Positions 35,338 to 48,608 of a stretch of 64,000 nucleotides of DNA are shown in pieces. Within the stretch, counting starts at the first letter, position 1, and each line of letters opens with the position of its first letter. The DNA is from Aphelocoma coerulescens (Eukaryota > Chordata > Aves > Passeriformes > Corvidae): positions 310,001 to 374,000 of the forward strand of contig NW_027183960.1 of NCBI RefSeq assembly GCF_041296385.1, in the 5' to 3' direction. A program made the position numbers and the translations under genes. The notes below the pieces were generated by a model, which ran no database searches, was not told where the DNA came from, and saw only the letters and a list, made by a program, of their open reading frames with translations.

Positions 35338-38300
35338 GAACAATGCTAAATATTAAAAGCTCTCGCTGTGCAGAGAAAGCTGGGATAATTTGAGAGTCCT
35401 TCCGTGTTTCGGTGGGGTCTCCTGAAACATCCATAGACAGCGAGGCCTGTGCAAAGAAATAGGGAGCCATTCATGAGAGAAGTTTCAGAGCTCTTTCTTC
35501 TCCAGCCACATGGGCGGGGCACTGCCAAAGAACTGAGCAGTCACGGCACAACCAGGGCCCTCCTGGCACAGGGCAACACAAAATAAGCAGTGCTGAACAG
35601 GATTAGGGCACATGTCAGCAGGGAGCAGGGAGACCCCGTGCCCAGGCCATGCCTCTACCCCAGGGTCCCCTCTCCCATGACCTCATGGCAGGGGGGAGGA
35701 ACCCCAACACTTCCGGAGGTGTAGTCTCTCTCCTCCTCCTTGCAGCTGGCTCATGGGCCCACATTCAGGGCCCCCACCTCAGTAGAAAATTCTCCCAATG
35801 TGGTCTGATGTTGAAAGAGTCAAGAAGAGAAGAAGGGAAAAAAAACCCCAAAGTCCCAGGAAAACAAAGTTCAACTCTCCATCTCCCCCCAGAGAAAAGG
35901 AGCTGAAAACTGGCTAAAAAGAAACAAAGTTGCTTCCTCTGCTCTTGCTGCAAGCAGGATGCAGAGGAGTGTGTATGTGTGTCCTTGAACAAACGCTCTG
36001 AGAAGTTTGTCCGGTTTTTTTTCCTCTCCCCCCTCTCAGGCTCAGTTGAAAGGCACAGAAATGCACAAAGTTCACTTCTGGGCATAGAGCAGCGATAGGG
36101 GATACACATGATAAAGTCACCCCAAGACACAGGGACAGAGAATTCAGTGGAAAGACTCCGAGAATTCTGCTCCCAGAGAATTCTGCTCACCCTGACCCTT
36201 GTAGAAAGGGGACATCGTTCCCGGCAGCCTGTACTGAGCATGTGGCTCCTGAGTGGGGTTTGTTGTTTGGGAAACCTGCTCCGGCTTTTCCATTCTTTCC
36301 TTCCAAACAGGAAAACTTCTCCTGGGGCTGTGTGCAGGCAGAGCCCTGAGGAGAGCAGGTGGCACATGGTGCGCTGGGCTGGGACAGCCAGCTGCAGAGC
36401 TCAAGGGAAGAAGCCCAAAGTGTCACAATGGCTCCTTGCCTTCACATGCAACACCTGGGTCACAATGGTCTCCTTGATTCCATGAGGCCCCACTGTGTCA
36501 CAATGGCTCCTTGGTTCCATCGGGTTCCGCAGTGTCACCATGGTCTCTTTTGATCCGCACTGTCATCATGGACAATTGGTTCCATGAGGCCCCGCAGTGT
36601 CACAATGGTCCCTTGCTTCCATAGGTTTGATGTTGTAACAATGGACTCCTTGCTTCTATGAGCTAGCCTGCTTTTTGCAGAGGTGTCTTTGGTTCCAACA
36701 AGGCCCCGCTGTGTCTCAGTGCACCCTGGCTTCCATGTGGATCTGGAGCATCACAAAGGCTCCTTGGTTCCACCAGGTCCTGCTGTGTCACAATGGGTCC
36801 TGTGGTCCCTGAGGCCCTCCAAAGTCATCATGGAGGCTTGCTTCCATGAGGTTCCATTATGTGCCAGTGGTCATCTTGGTTCCAGGAGTTTCCTTAGTGT
36901 CACAATGCTCTCCATGCTTCCATGATTCCCCACAATGTCACAATGCTCTCCATGCTTCCATTAGGCCCTGCTTTGCCACAATGGTCCCCTTGTTTCCATG
37001 AGGCCCCGCTGTGTCACAATGGACCTATGGTTCCATGATGTTGCGTGGTGTCACCGTGCTCTTCTTGAATCCGCCGTGTAACCATGGACCATTGGTTCCA
37101 TGCGGCCTGGCCGTGTCACAATGGGCTCCGTGATTCCATGATTCCCCACGGTGTCACAATGGAGCCTTGTTTCTAGGAGGTTCTGTACTGTCACAATTGT
37201 CTCCTTGATGCCATCAGCCCCTGCAGTGTCACAATGGCTCCTTGGTTCCATGAGGAACACAATAGCTTGGCATAAGCATTGAGCAACAGCTGCTGAACAC
37301 ACCTGGCAACATCTGCTTGCATCAAAAGAGGGCTTCAAGCTGACAATGGCACCAGCAGCTTCCATCTGCAACAGAGACCCAGGAAAGGACAGGCTGTGCC
37401 GGTTTGGACAAATGTGGAGGAAAATATCCTCTGATAGAAGGCAGGTTACACCCAGCCCTCCCCCACCAGCTTCGGGAAAAAAGAATTTTCCTGGGAAGAA
37501 AGTGAAAGAGATAAAAACTATTTTTTTAACAAACACCCAGGAAAAGGATAACAATGCTAAATATTAAAAGCTCTCGCTGTGCAGAGAAAGCTGGGATAAT
37601 TTGAGAGTCCTTCCGTGTTTCGGTGGGGTCTCCTGAAACATCCATAGACAGCGAGGCCCGTGCAAAGAAATAGGGAGCCATTCTTGAGAGAAGTTTCAGA
37701 GCTCTTTCTTCTCCAGCCACATGGGCGGGGCACTGCCAAAGAACTGAGCAATCACGGCACAACCAGGGCCCTCCTGGCACAGGGCAACACAAAATAAGCA
37801 GTGCTGAACAGGATTAGGGCACATGTCAGCAGGGAGCAGGGAGACCCCGTGCCCAGGCCATGCCTCTACCCCAGGGTCCCCTCTCCCATGACCTCATGGC
37901 AGGGGGGAGGAACCCCAACACTTCCGGAGGTGCAGTCTCTCTCCTCCTCCTTGCAGCTGGCTCATGGGCCCACATTCAGGGCCCCCACCTCGGGAGAAAA
38001 TTCTCCCAATGTGGTCTGATGTTGAAAGAGTCAAGAAGAGAAGAAGGGAAAAAAAACCCCAAAGTCCCAGGAAAACAAAGTTCAACTCTCCATCTCCCCC
38101 CAGAGAAAAGGAGCTGAAAACTGGCTAAAAAGAAACAAAGTTGCTTCCTCTGCTCTTGCTGCAAGCAGGATGCAGAGGAGTGTGTATGTGTGTCCTTGAA
38201 CAAACGCTCTGAGAAGTTTGTCCGGTTTTTTTTCCTCTCCCCCCTCTCAGGCTCAGTTGAAAGGCACAGAAATGCACAAAGTTCACTTCTGGGCATAGAG

Positions 38301-39663
38301 CAGCGATAGGGGATACACATGATAAAGTCACCCCAAGACACGGGGACAGAGAATTCAGTGGAAAGACTCCGAGAATTCTGCTCCCAGAGAATTCTGCTCA
38401 CCCTGACCCTTGTAGAAAGGGGACATCGTTCCCGGCAGCCTGTACTGAGCATGTGGCTCCTGAGTGGGGTTTGTTGTTTGGGAAACCTGCTCCGGCTTTT
38501 CCATTCTTTCCTTCCAAACAGGAAAACTTCTCCTGGGGCTGTGTGCAGGCAGAGCCCTGAGGAGAGCAGGTGGCACATGGTGCGCTGGGCTGGGACAGCC
38601 AGCTGCAGAGCTCAAGGGAAGAAGCCCAAAGTGTCACAATGGCTCCTTGCCTTCACATGCAACACCTGGGTCACAATGGTCTCCTTGATTCCATGAGGCC
38701 CCACTGTGTCACAATGGCTCCTTGGTTCCATGCGGTTCCGCAGTGTCACCATGGTCTCTTTTGATCCGCACTGTCATCATGGACAATTGGTTCCATGAGG
38801 CCCCGCAGTGTCACAATGGTCCCTTGCTTCCATAGGTTTGATGTTGTAACAATGGACTCCTTGCTTCTATGAGCTAGCCTGCTTTTTGCAGAGGTGTCTT
38901 TGGTTCCAACAAGGCCCCGCTGTGTCTCAGTGCACCCTGGCTTCCATGTGGATCTGGAGTATCACAAAGGCTCCTTGGTTCCACCAGGTCCTGCTGTGTC
39001 ACAATGGGTCCTGTGGTCCCCGAGGCCCTCCAAAGTCATCATGGAGGCTTGCTTCCATGAGGTTCCATTATGTGCCAGTGGTCATCTTGGTTCCAGGAGT
39101 TTCCTTAGTGTCACAATGCTCTCCATGCTTCCATGATTCCCCACAATGTCCCAATGCTCTCCATGCTTCCATTAGGCCCTGCTTTGCCACAATGGTCCCC
39201 TTGTTTCCATGAGGCCCCGCTGTGTCACAATGGACCTATGGTTCCAGGATGTTGCGTGGTGTCACCGTGCTCTTCTTGAATCCGCCAAGTAACCATGGAC
39301 CATTGGTTCCATGCGGCCTGGCCGTGTCACAATGGGCTCCGTGATTCCATGATTCCCCGCGGTGTCACAATGGAGCCTTGTTTCTAGGAGGTTCTGTACT
39401 GTCACAATTGTTTCCTTGATGCCATCAGCCCCTGCAGTGTCACAATGGCTCCTTGGTTCCATGAGGAACACAATAGCTTGGCATAAGCATTGAGCAACAG
39501 CTGCTGAACACACCTGGCAACATCTGCTTGCATCAAAAGAGGGCTTCAAGCTGACAATGGCACCAGCAGCTTCCATCTGCAACAGACACCCAGGAAAGGA
39601 CAGGCTGTGCCGGTTTGGACAAATGTGGAGGAAAATATCCTCTGATAGAAGGCAGGTTACACC
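34210..39663 (+). repeat. Long duplicated segment, copy A (units 16b-18)
   Basis: From the start of the minisatellite of unit 16 onward, this stretch matches 58547-64000 base for base at fixed offset 24,337 at all but one catalogued site. The left breakpoint cannot be placed exactly: the first clear mismatch to the left is GTTTGGGAA here against GTTTAGGAA there (34055 and 58392), and the first clearly shared discriminating base is near 34597. Rare shared markers are CTTACATC (near 35107), GAGGCCTGTG (near 35447), GTCCCAATGC, TTCCAGGATG, GCCAAGTAACC and CCCCGCGG (in unit 18). The single recognised difference is G at 36870 against C at 61207. The right end is cut by the window. Confidence 0.88.
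35338..37548 (+). repeat. Satellite unit 17 (2211 bp)
   Basis: Minisatellite 36421-37255. Has GAGGCCTGTG (CpG lost, near 35447), shared only with unit 28. CTCAGTAG, GCGATAGG, GTCCCTGAGG, GTGTAACC, ATTGTCTCC. Bears AGTGGTCATC (G at 36870), where unit 28 has C. Confidence 0.97.
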
Positions 39664-39759
39664 CAGCCCTCCCCCACCAGCTTCGGGAAAAAAGAATTTT
39701 CCTGGGAAGAAAGTGAAAGAGATAAAAACTATTTTTTTAACAAACACCCAGGAAAAGGA
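37549..39759 (+). repeat. Satellite unit 18 (2211 bp), start of distal type
   Basis: Minisatellite 38632-39466. First unit with CAATCACGG and GACACGGGG, which mark the distal zone. Shared only with unit 29: GTCCCAATGC (near 39149) and TTCCAGGATG (near 39246). Shared with units 23 and 29: GCCAAGTAACC, CCCCGCGG and ATTGTTTCC. Confidence 0.97.
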
Positions 39760-41973
39760 GAACAATGCTAAATATTAAAAGCTCTCGCTGTGCAGAGAAA
39801 GCTGGGATAATTTGAGAGTCCTTCCGTGTTTCGGTGGGGTCTCCTGAAACATCCATAGACAGCGAGGCCCGTGCAAAGAAATAGGGAGCCATTCTTGAGA
39901 GAAGTTTCAGAGCTCTTTCTTCTCCAGCCACATGGGCGGGGCACTGCCAAAGAACTGAGCAATCACGGCACAACCAGGGCCCTCCTGGCACAGGGCAACA
40001 CAAAATAAGCAGTGCTGAACAGGATTAGGGCACATGTCAGCAGGGAGCAGGGAGACCCCCGTGCCCAGGCCATGCCTCTACCCCAGGGTCCCCTCTCCCA
40101 TGACCTCATGGCAGGGGGGAGGAACCCCAACACTTCCGGAGGTGTAGTCTCTCTCCTCCTCCTTGCAGCTGGCTCATGGGCCCACATTCAGGGCCCCCAC
40201 CTCGGGAGAAAATTCTCCCAATGTGGTCTGATGTTGAAACAGTCAAGAAGAGAAGAAGGGAAAAAAAACCCCAAAGTCCCAGGAAAACAAAGTTCAACTC
40301 TCCATCTCCCCCCAGAGAAAAGGAGCTGAAAACTGGCTAAAAAGAAACAAAGTTGCTTCCTCTGCTCTTGCTGCAAGCAGGATGCAGAGGAGTGTGTGTA
40401 TGTGTGTCCTTGAACAAACGCTCTGAGAAGTTTGTCCGGTTTTTTTTCCTCTCCCCCCTCTCAGGCTCAGTTGAAAGGCACAGAAATGCACAAAGTTCAC
40501 TTCTGGGCATAGAGCAGCGATAGGGGATACACATGATAAAGTCACCCCAAGACACGGGGACAGAGAATTCAGTGGAAAGACTCCGAGAATTCTGCTCCCA
40601 GAGAATTCTGCTCACCCTGACCCTTGTAGAAAGGGGACATCGTTCCCGGCAGCCTGTACTGAGCATGTGGCTCCTGAGTGGGGTTTGTTGTTTAGGAAAC
40701 CTGCTCCGGCTTTTCCATTCTTTCCTTCCAAACAGGAAAACTTCTCCTGGGGCTGTGTGCAGGCAGAGCCCTGAGGAGAGCAGGTGGCACATGGTGCGCT
40801 GGGCTGGGACAGCCAGCTGCAGAGCTCAAGGGAAGAAGCCCAAAGTGTCACAATGGCTCCTTGCCTTCACATGCAACACCTGGGTCACAATGGTCTCCTT
40901 GATTCCATGAGGCCCCACTGTGTCACAATGGCTCCTTGGTTCCATGCGGTTCCGCAGTGTCACCATGGTCTCTTTTGATCCGCACTGTCATCATGGACAA
41001 TTGGTTCCATGAGGCCCCGCAGTGTCACAATGGTCCCTTGCTTCCATAGGTTTGATGTTGTAACAATGGACTCCTTGCTTCTATGAGCTAGCCTGCTTTT
41101 TGCAGAGGTGTCTTTGGTTCCAACAAGGCCCCGCTGTGTCTCAGTGCACCCTGGCTTCCATGTGGATCTGGAGCATCACAAAGGCTCCTTGGTTCCACCA
41201 GGTCCTGCTGTGTCACAATGGGTCCTGTGGTCCCTGAGGCCCTCCAAAGTCATCATGGAGGCTTGCTTCCATGAGGTTCCATTATGTGCCAGTGGTCATC
41301 TTGGTTCCAGGAGTTTCCTTAGTGTCACAATGCTCTCCATGCTTCCATGATTCCCCACAATGTCACAATGCTCTCCATGCTTCCATTAGGCCCTGCTTTG
41401 CCACAATGGTCCCCTTGTTTCCATGAGGCCCCGCTGTGTCACAATGGACCTATGGTTCCATGATGTTGCGTGGTGTCACCGTGCTCTTCTTGAATCCGCC
41501 GTGTAACCATGGACCATTGGTTCCATGCGGCCTGGCCGTGTCACAATGGGCTCCGTGATTCCATGATTCCCCACGGTGTCACAATGGAGCCTTGTTTCTA
41601 GGAGGTTCTGTACTGTCACAATTGTCTCCTTGATGCCATCAGCCCCTGCAGTGTCACAATGGCTCCTTGGTTCCATGAGGAACACAATAGCTTGGCATAA
41701 GCATTGAGCAACAGCTGCTGAACACACCTGGCAACATCTGCTTGCATCAAAAGAGGGCTTCAAGCTGACAATGGCACCAGCAGCTTCCATCTGCAACAGA
41801 CACCCAGGAAAGGACAGGCTGTGCCGGTTTGGACAAATGTGGAGGAAAATATCCTCTGATAGAAGGCAGGTTACACCCAGCCCTCCCCCACCAGCTTCGG
41901 GAAAAAAGAATTTTCCTGGGAAGAAAGTGAAAGAGATAAAAACTATTTTTTTAACAAACACCCAGGAAAAGGA
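39760..41973 (+). repeat. Satellite unit 19 (2214 bp)
   Basis: Minisatellite 40846-41680. Extra C in GAGACCCCCGTG (near 40060), shared only with unit 24. Private GAAACAGTC (near 40240). First unit with the extra GT and a consistent GTTTAGGAA. Confidence 0.97.
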
Positions 41974-44184
41974 GAACAATGCTAAATATTAAAAGCTCTC
42001 GCTGTGCAGAGAAAGCTGGGATAATTTGAGAGTCCTTCCGTGTTTCGGTGGGGTCTCCTGAAACATCCATAGACAGCGAGGCCCGTGCAAAGAAATAGGG
42101 AGCCATTCTTGAGAGAAGTTTCAGAGCTCTTTCTTCTCCAGCCACATGGGCGGGGCACTGCCAAAGAACTGAGCAATCACGGCACAACCAGGGCCCTCCT
42201 GGCACAGGGCAACACAAAATAAGCAGTGCTGAACAGGATTAGGGCACATGTCAGCAGGGAGCAGGGAGACCCCGTGCCCAGGCCATGCCTCTACCCCAGG
42301 GTCCCCTCTCCCATGACCTCATGGCAGGGGGGAGGAACCCCAACACTTCCGGAGGTGTAGTCTCTCTCCTCCTCCTTGCAGCTGGCTCATGGGCCCACAT
42401 TCAGGGCCCCCACCTCGGGAGAAAATTCTCCCAATGTGGTCTGATGTTGAAAGAGTCAAGAAGAGAAGAAGGGAAAAAAAACCCCAAAGTCCCAGGAAAA
42501 CAAAGTTCAACTCTCCATCTCCCCCCAGAGAAAAGGAGCTGAAAACTGGCTAAAAAGAAACAAAGTTGCTTCCTCTGCTCTTGCTGCAAGCAGGATGCAG
42601 AGGAGTGTGTATGTGTGTCCTTGAACAAACGCTCTGAGAAGTTTGTCCGGTTTTTTTTCCTCTCCCCCCTCTCAGGCTCAGTTGAAAGGCACAGAAATGC
42701 ACAAAGTTCACTTCTGGGCATAGAGCAGCGATAGGGGATACACATGATAAAGTCACCCGAAGACACGGGGACAGAGAATTCAGTGGAAAGACTCCGAGAA
42801 TTCTGCTCCCAGAGAATTCTGCTCACCCTGACCCTTGTAGAAAGGGGACATCGTTCCCGGCAGCCTGTACTGAGCATGTGGCTCCTGAGTGGGGTTTGTT
42901 GTTTAGGAAACCTGCTCCGGCTTTTCCATTCTTTCCTTCCAAACAGGAAAACTTCTCCTGGGGCTGTGTGCAGGCAGAGCCCTGAGGAGAGCAGGTGGCA
43001 CATGGTGCGCTGGGCTGGGACAGCCAGCTGCAGAGCTCAAGGGAAGAAGCCCAAAGTGTCACAATGGCTCCTTGCCTTCACATGCAACACCTGGGTCACA
43101 ATGGTCTCCTTGATTCCATGAGGCCCCACTGTGTCACAATGGCTCCTTGGTTCCATCGGGTTCCGCAGTGTCACCATGGTCTCTTTTGATCCGCACTGTC
43201 ATCATGGACAATTGGTTCCATGAGGCCCCGCAGTGTCACAATGGTCCCTTGCTTCCATAGGTTTGATGTTGTAACAATGGACTCCTTGCTTCTATGAGCT
43301 AGCCTGCTTTTTGCAGAGGTGTCTTTGGTTCCAACAAGGCCCCGCTGTGTCTCAGTGCACCCTGGCTTCCATGTGGATCTGGAGCATCACAAAGGCTCCT
43401 TGGTTCCACCAGGTCCTGCTGTGTCACAATGGGTCCTGTGGTCCCTGAGGCCCTCCAAAGTCATCATGGAGGCTTGCTTCCATGAGGTTCCATTATGTGC
43501 CAGTGGTCATCTTGGTTCCAGGAGTTTCCTTAGTGTCACAATGCTCTCCATGCTTCCATGATTCCCCACAATGTCACAATGCTCTCCATGCTTCCATTAG
43601 GCCCTGCTTTGCCACAATGGTCCCCTTGTTTCCATGAGGCCCCGCTGTGTCACAATGGACCTATGGTTCCATGATGTTGCGTGGTGTCACCGTGCTCTTC
43701 TTGAATCCGCCGTGTAACCATGGACCATTGGTTCCATGCGGCCTGGCCGTGTCACAATGGGCTCCGTGATTCCATGATTCCCCACGGTGTCACAATGGAG
43801 CCTTGTTTCTAGGAGGTTCTGTACTGTCACAATTGTCTCCTTGATGCCATCAGCCCCTGCAGTGTCACAATGGCTCCTTGGTTCCATGAGGAACACAATA
43901 GCTTGGCATAAGCATTGAGCAACAGCTGCTGAACACACCTGGCAACATCTGCTTGCATCAAAAGAGGGCTTCAAGCTGACAATGGCACCAGCAGCTTCCA
44001 TCTGCAACAGACACCCAGGAAAGGACAGGCTGTGCCGGTTTGGACAAATGTGGAGGAAAATATCCTCTGATAGAAGGCAGGTTACACCCAGCCCTCCCCC
44101 ACCAGCTTCGGGAAAAAAGAATTTTCCTGGGAAGAAAGTGAAAGAGATAAAAACAATTTTTTTAACAAACACCCAGGAAAAGGA
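41974..44184 (+). repeat. Satellite unit 20 (2211 bp)
   Basis: Minisatellite 43057-43891. Distal type but without the extra GT, unlike its neighbours. Private CACCCGAAG (42759) and an AAAACAATTTTTTT tail (near 44155). Confidence 0.97.
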
Positions 44185-46396
44185 GAACAATGCTAAATAT
44201 TAAAAGCTCTCGCTGTGCAGAGAAAGCTGGGATAATTTGAGAGTCCTTCCGTGTTTCGGTGGGGTCTCCTGAAACATCCATAGACAGCGAGGCCCGTGCA
44301 AAGAAATAGGGAGCCATTCTTGAGAGAAGTTTCAGAGCTCTTTCTTCTCCAGCCACATGGGCGGGGCACTGCCAAAGAACTGAGCAATCACGGCACAACC
44401 AGGGCCCTCCTGGCACAGGGCAACACAAAATAAGCAGTGCTGAACAGGATTAGGGCACATGTCAGCAGGGAGCAGGGAGACCCCGTGCCCAGGCCATGCC
44501 TCTACCCCAGGGTCCCCTCTCCCATGACCTCATGGCAGGGGGGAGGAACCCCAACACTTCCGGAGGTGTAGTCTCTCTCCTCCTCCTTGCAGCTGGCTCA
44601 TGGGCCCACATTCAGGGCCCCCACCTCAGGAGAAAATTCTCCCAATGTGGTCTGATGTTGAAAGAGTCAAGAAGAGAAGAAGGGAAAAAAAACCCCAAAG
44701 TCCCAGGAAAACAAAGTTCAACTCTCCATCTCCCCCCAGAGAAAAGGAGCTGAAAACTGGCTAAAAAGAAACAAAGTTGCTTCCTCTGCTCTTGCTGCAA
44801 GCAGGATGCAGAGGAGTGTGTGTATGTGTGTCCTTGAACAAACGCTCTGAGAAGTTTGTCCGGTTTTTTTTCCTCTCCCCCCTCTCAGGCTCAGTTGAAA
44901 GGCACAGAAATGCACAAAGTTCACTTCTGGGCATAGAGCAGCGATAGGGGATACACATGATAAAGTCACCCCAAGACACGGGGACAGAGAATTCAGTGGA
45001 AAGACTCCGAGAATTCTGCTCCCAGAGAATTCTGCTCACCCTGACCCTTGTAGAAAGGGGACATCGTTCCCGGCAGCCTGTACTGAGCATGTGGCTCCTG
45101 AGTGGGGTTTGTTGTTTAGGAAACCTGCTCCGGCTTTTCCATTCTTTCCTTCCAAACAGGAAAACTTCTCCTGGGGCTGTGTGCAGGCAGAGCCCTGAGG
45201 AGAGCAGGTGGCACATGGTGCGCTGGGCTGGGACAGCCAGCTGCAGAGCTCAAGGGAAGAAGCCCAAAGTGTCACAATGGCTCCTTGCCTTCACATGCAA
45301 CACCTGGGTCACAATGGTCTCCTTGATTCCATGAGGCCCCACTGTGTCACAATGGCTCCTTGGTTCCATCGGGTTCCGCAGTGTCACCATGGTCTCTTTT
45401 GATCCGCATTGTCATCATGGACAATTGGTTCCATGAGGCCCCGCAGTGTCACAATGGTCCCTTGCTTCCATAGGTTTGATGTTGTAACAATGGACTCCTT
45501 GCTTCTATGAGCTAGCCTGCTTTTTGCAGAGGTGTCTTTGGTTCCAACAAGGCCCCGCTGTGTCTCAGTGCACCCTGGCTTCCATGTGGATCTGGAGCAT
45601 CACAAAGGCTCCTTGGTTCCACCAGGTCCTGCTGTGTCACAATGGGTCCTGTGGTCCCTGAGGCCCTCCAAAGTCATCATGGAGGCTTGCTTCCATGAGG
45701 TTCCATTATGTGCCAGTGGTCATCTTGGTTCCAGGAGTTTCCTTAGTGTCACAATGCTCTCCATGCTTCCATGATTCCCCACAATGTCACAATGCTCTCC
45801 ATGCTTCCATTAGGCCCTGCTTTGCCACAATGGTCCCCTTGTTTCCATGAGGCCCCGCTGTGTCACAATGGACCTATGGTTCCATGATGTTGCGTGGTGT
45901 CACTGTGCTCTTCTTGAATCCACCGTGTAACCATGGACCATTGGTTCCATGCGGCCTGGCCGTGTCACAATGGGCTCCGTGATTCCATGATTCCCCACGG
46001 TGTCACAATGGAGCCTTGTTTCTAGGAGGTTCTGTACTGTCACAATTGCCTCCTTGATGCCATCAGCCCCTGCAGTGTCACAATGGCTCCTTGGTTCCAT
46101 GAGGAACACAATAGCTTGGCATAAGCATTGAGCAACAGCTGCTGAACATACCTGGCAACATCTGCTTGCATCAAAAGAGGGCTTCAAGCTGACAATGGCA
46201 CCAGCAGCTTCCATCTGCAACAGAGACCCAGGAAAGGACAGGCTGTGCCGGTTTGGACAAATGTGGAGGAAAATATCCTCTGATAGAAGGCAGGTTACAC
46301 CCAGCCCTCCCCCACCAGCTTCGGGAAAAAAGAATTTTCCTGGGAAGAAAGTGAAAGAGATAAAAACCATTTTTTAACAAACACCCAGGAAAAGGA
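44185..46396 (+). repeat. Satellite unit 21 (2212 bp)
   Basis: Minisatellite 45270-46104. Private CTCAGGAG (near 44629). The second half has CCGCATTGTC, CACTGTGCTC, TCCACCGTG and GAACATACC, all shared only with unit 22. This marks the first copy of a one-unit duplication. Confidence 0.97.
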
Positions 46397-48608
46397 GAAC
46401 AATGCTAAATATTAAAAGCTCTCGCTGTGCAGAGAAAGCTGGGATAATTTGAGAGTCCTTCCGTGTTTCGGTGGGGTCTCCTGAAACATCCATAGACAGC
46501 GAGGCCCGTGCAAAGAAATAGGGAGCCATTCATGAGAGAAGTTTCAGAGCTCTTTCTTCTCCAGCCACATGGGCGGGGCACTGCCAAAGAACTGAGCAAT
46601 CACGGCACAACCAGGGCCCTCCTGGCACAAGGCAACACAAAATAAGCAGTGCTGAACAGGATTAGGGCACATGTGAGCAGGGAGCAGGGAGACCCCGTGC
46701 CCAGGCCATGCCTCTACCCCAGGGTCCCCTCTCCCATGACCTCATGGCAGGGGGGAGGAACCCCAAAACTTCCGTAGGTGCAGTCTCTCTCCTCCTCCTT
46801 GCAGCTGGCTCATGGGCCCACATTCAGGGCCCCCACCTCGGGAGAAAATTCTCCCAATGTGGTCTGATGTTGAAAGAGTCAAGAAGAGAAGAAGGGAAAA
46901 AAAACCCCAAAGTCCCAGGAAAACAAAGTTCAACTCTCCATCTCCCCCCAGAGAAAAGGAGCTGAAAACTGGCTAAAAAGAAACAAAGTTGCTTCCTCTG
47001 CTCTTGCTGCAAGCAGGATGCAGAGGAGTGTGTGTATGTGTGTCCTTGAACAAACGCTCTGAGAAGTTTGTCCGGTTTTTTTTCCTCTCCCCCCTCTCAG
47101 GCTCAGTTGAAAGGCACAGAAATGCACAAAGTTCACTTCTGGGCATAGAGCAGCGATAGGGGATACACATGATAAAGTCACCCCAAGACACGGGGACAGA
47201 GAATTCAGTGGAAAGACTCCGAGAATTCTGCTCCCAGAGAATTCTGCTCACCCTGACCCTTGTAGAAAGGGGACATCGTTCCCGGCAGCCTGTACTGAGC
47301 ATGTGGCTCCTGAGTGGGGTTTGTTGTTTAGGAAACCTGCTCCGGCTTTTCCATTCTTTCCTTCCAAACAGGAAAACTTCTCCTGGGGCTGTGTGCAGGC
47401 AGAGCCCTGAGGAGAGCAGGTGGCACATGGTGCGCTGGGCTGGGACAGCCAGCTGCAGAGCTCAAGGGAAGAAGCCCAAAGTGTCACAATGGCTCCTTGC
47501 CTTCACATGCAACACCTGGGTCACAATGGTCTCCTTGATTCCATGAGGCCCCACTGTGTCACAATGGCTCCTTGGTTCCATCGGGTTCCGCAGTGTCACC
47601 ATGGTCTCTTTTGATCCGCATTGTCATCATGGACAATTGGTTCCATGAGGCCCCGCAGTGTCACAATGGTCCCTTGCTTCCATAGGTTTGATGTTGTAAC
47701 AATGGACTCCTTGCTTCTATGAGCTAGCCTGCTTTTTGCAGAGGTGTCTTTGGTTCCAACAAGGCCCCGCTGTGTCTCAGTGCACCCTGGCTTCCATGTG
47801 GATCTGGAGCATCACAAAGGCTCCTTGGTTCCACCAGGTCCTGCTGTGTCACAATGGGTCCTGTGGTCCCTGAGGCCCTCCAAAGTCATCATGGAGGCTT
47901 GCTTCCATGAGGTTCCATTATGTGCCAGTGGTCATCTTGGTTCCAGGAGTTTCCTTAGTGTCACAATGCTCTCCATGCTTCCATGATTCCCCACAATGTC
48001 ACAATGCTCTCCATGCTTCCATTAGGCCCTGCTTTGCCACAATGGTCCCCTTGTTTCCATGAGGCCCCGCTGTGTCACAATGGACCTATGGTTCCATGAT
48101 GTTGCGTGGTGTCACTGTGCTCTTCTTGAATCCACCGTGTAACCATGGACCATTGGTTCCATGCGGCCTGGCCGTGTCACAATGGGCTCCGTGATTCCAT
48201 GATTCCCCACGGTGTCACAATGGAGCCTTGTTTCTAGGAGGTTCTGTACTGTCACAATTGCCTCCTTGATGCCATCAGCCCCTGCAGTGTCACAATGGCT
48301 CCTTGGTTCCATGAGGAACACAATAGCTTGGCATAAGCATTGAGCAACAGCTGCTGAACATACCTGGCAACATCTGCTTGCATCAAAAGAGGGCTTCAAG
48401 CTGACAATGGCACCAGCAGCTTCCATCTGCAACAGAGACCCAGGAAAGGACAGGCTGTGCCGGTTTGGACAAATGTGGAGGAAAATATCCTCTGATAGAA
48501 GGCAGGTTACACCCAGCCCTCCCCCACCAGCTTCGGGAAAAAAGAATTTTCCTGGGAAGAAAGTGAAAGAGATAAAAACCATTTTTTAACAAACACCCAG
48601 GAAAAGGA
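46397..48608 (+). repeat. Satellite unit 22 (2212 bp)
   Basis: Minisatellite 47482-48316. The first half has CACAAGGCAAC, GTGAGC, CCAAAACTTCCGTAGG and GTGCAGTC, shared with the first half of unit 23. The second half is the same as unit 21. Units 21b-22a and 22b-23a are therefore successive copies of one 2212 bp segment. Confidence 0.97.
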
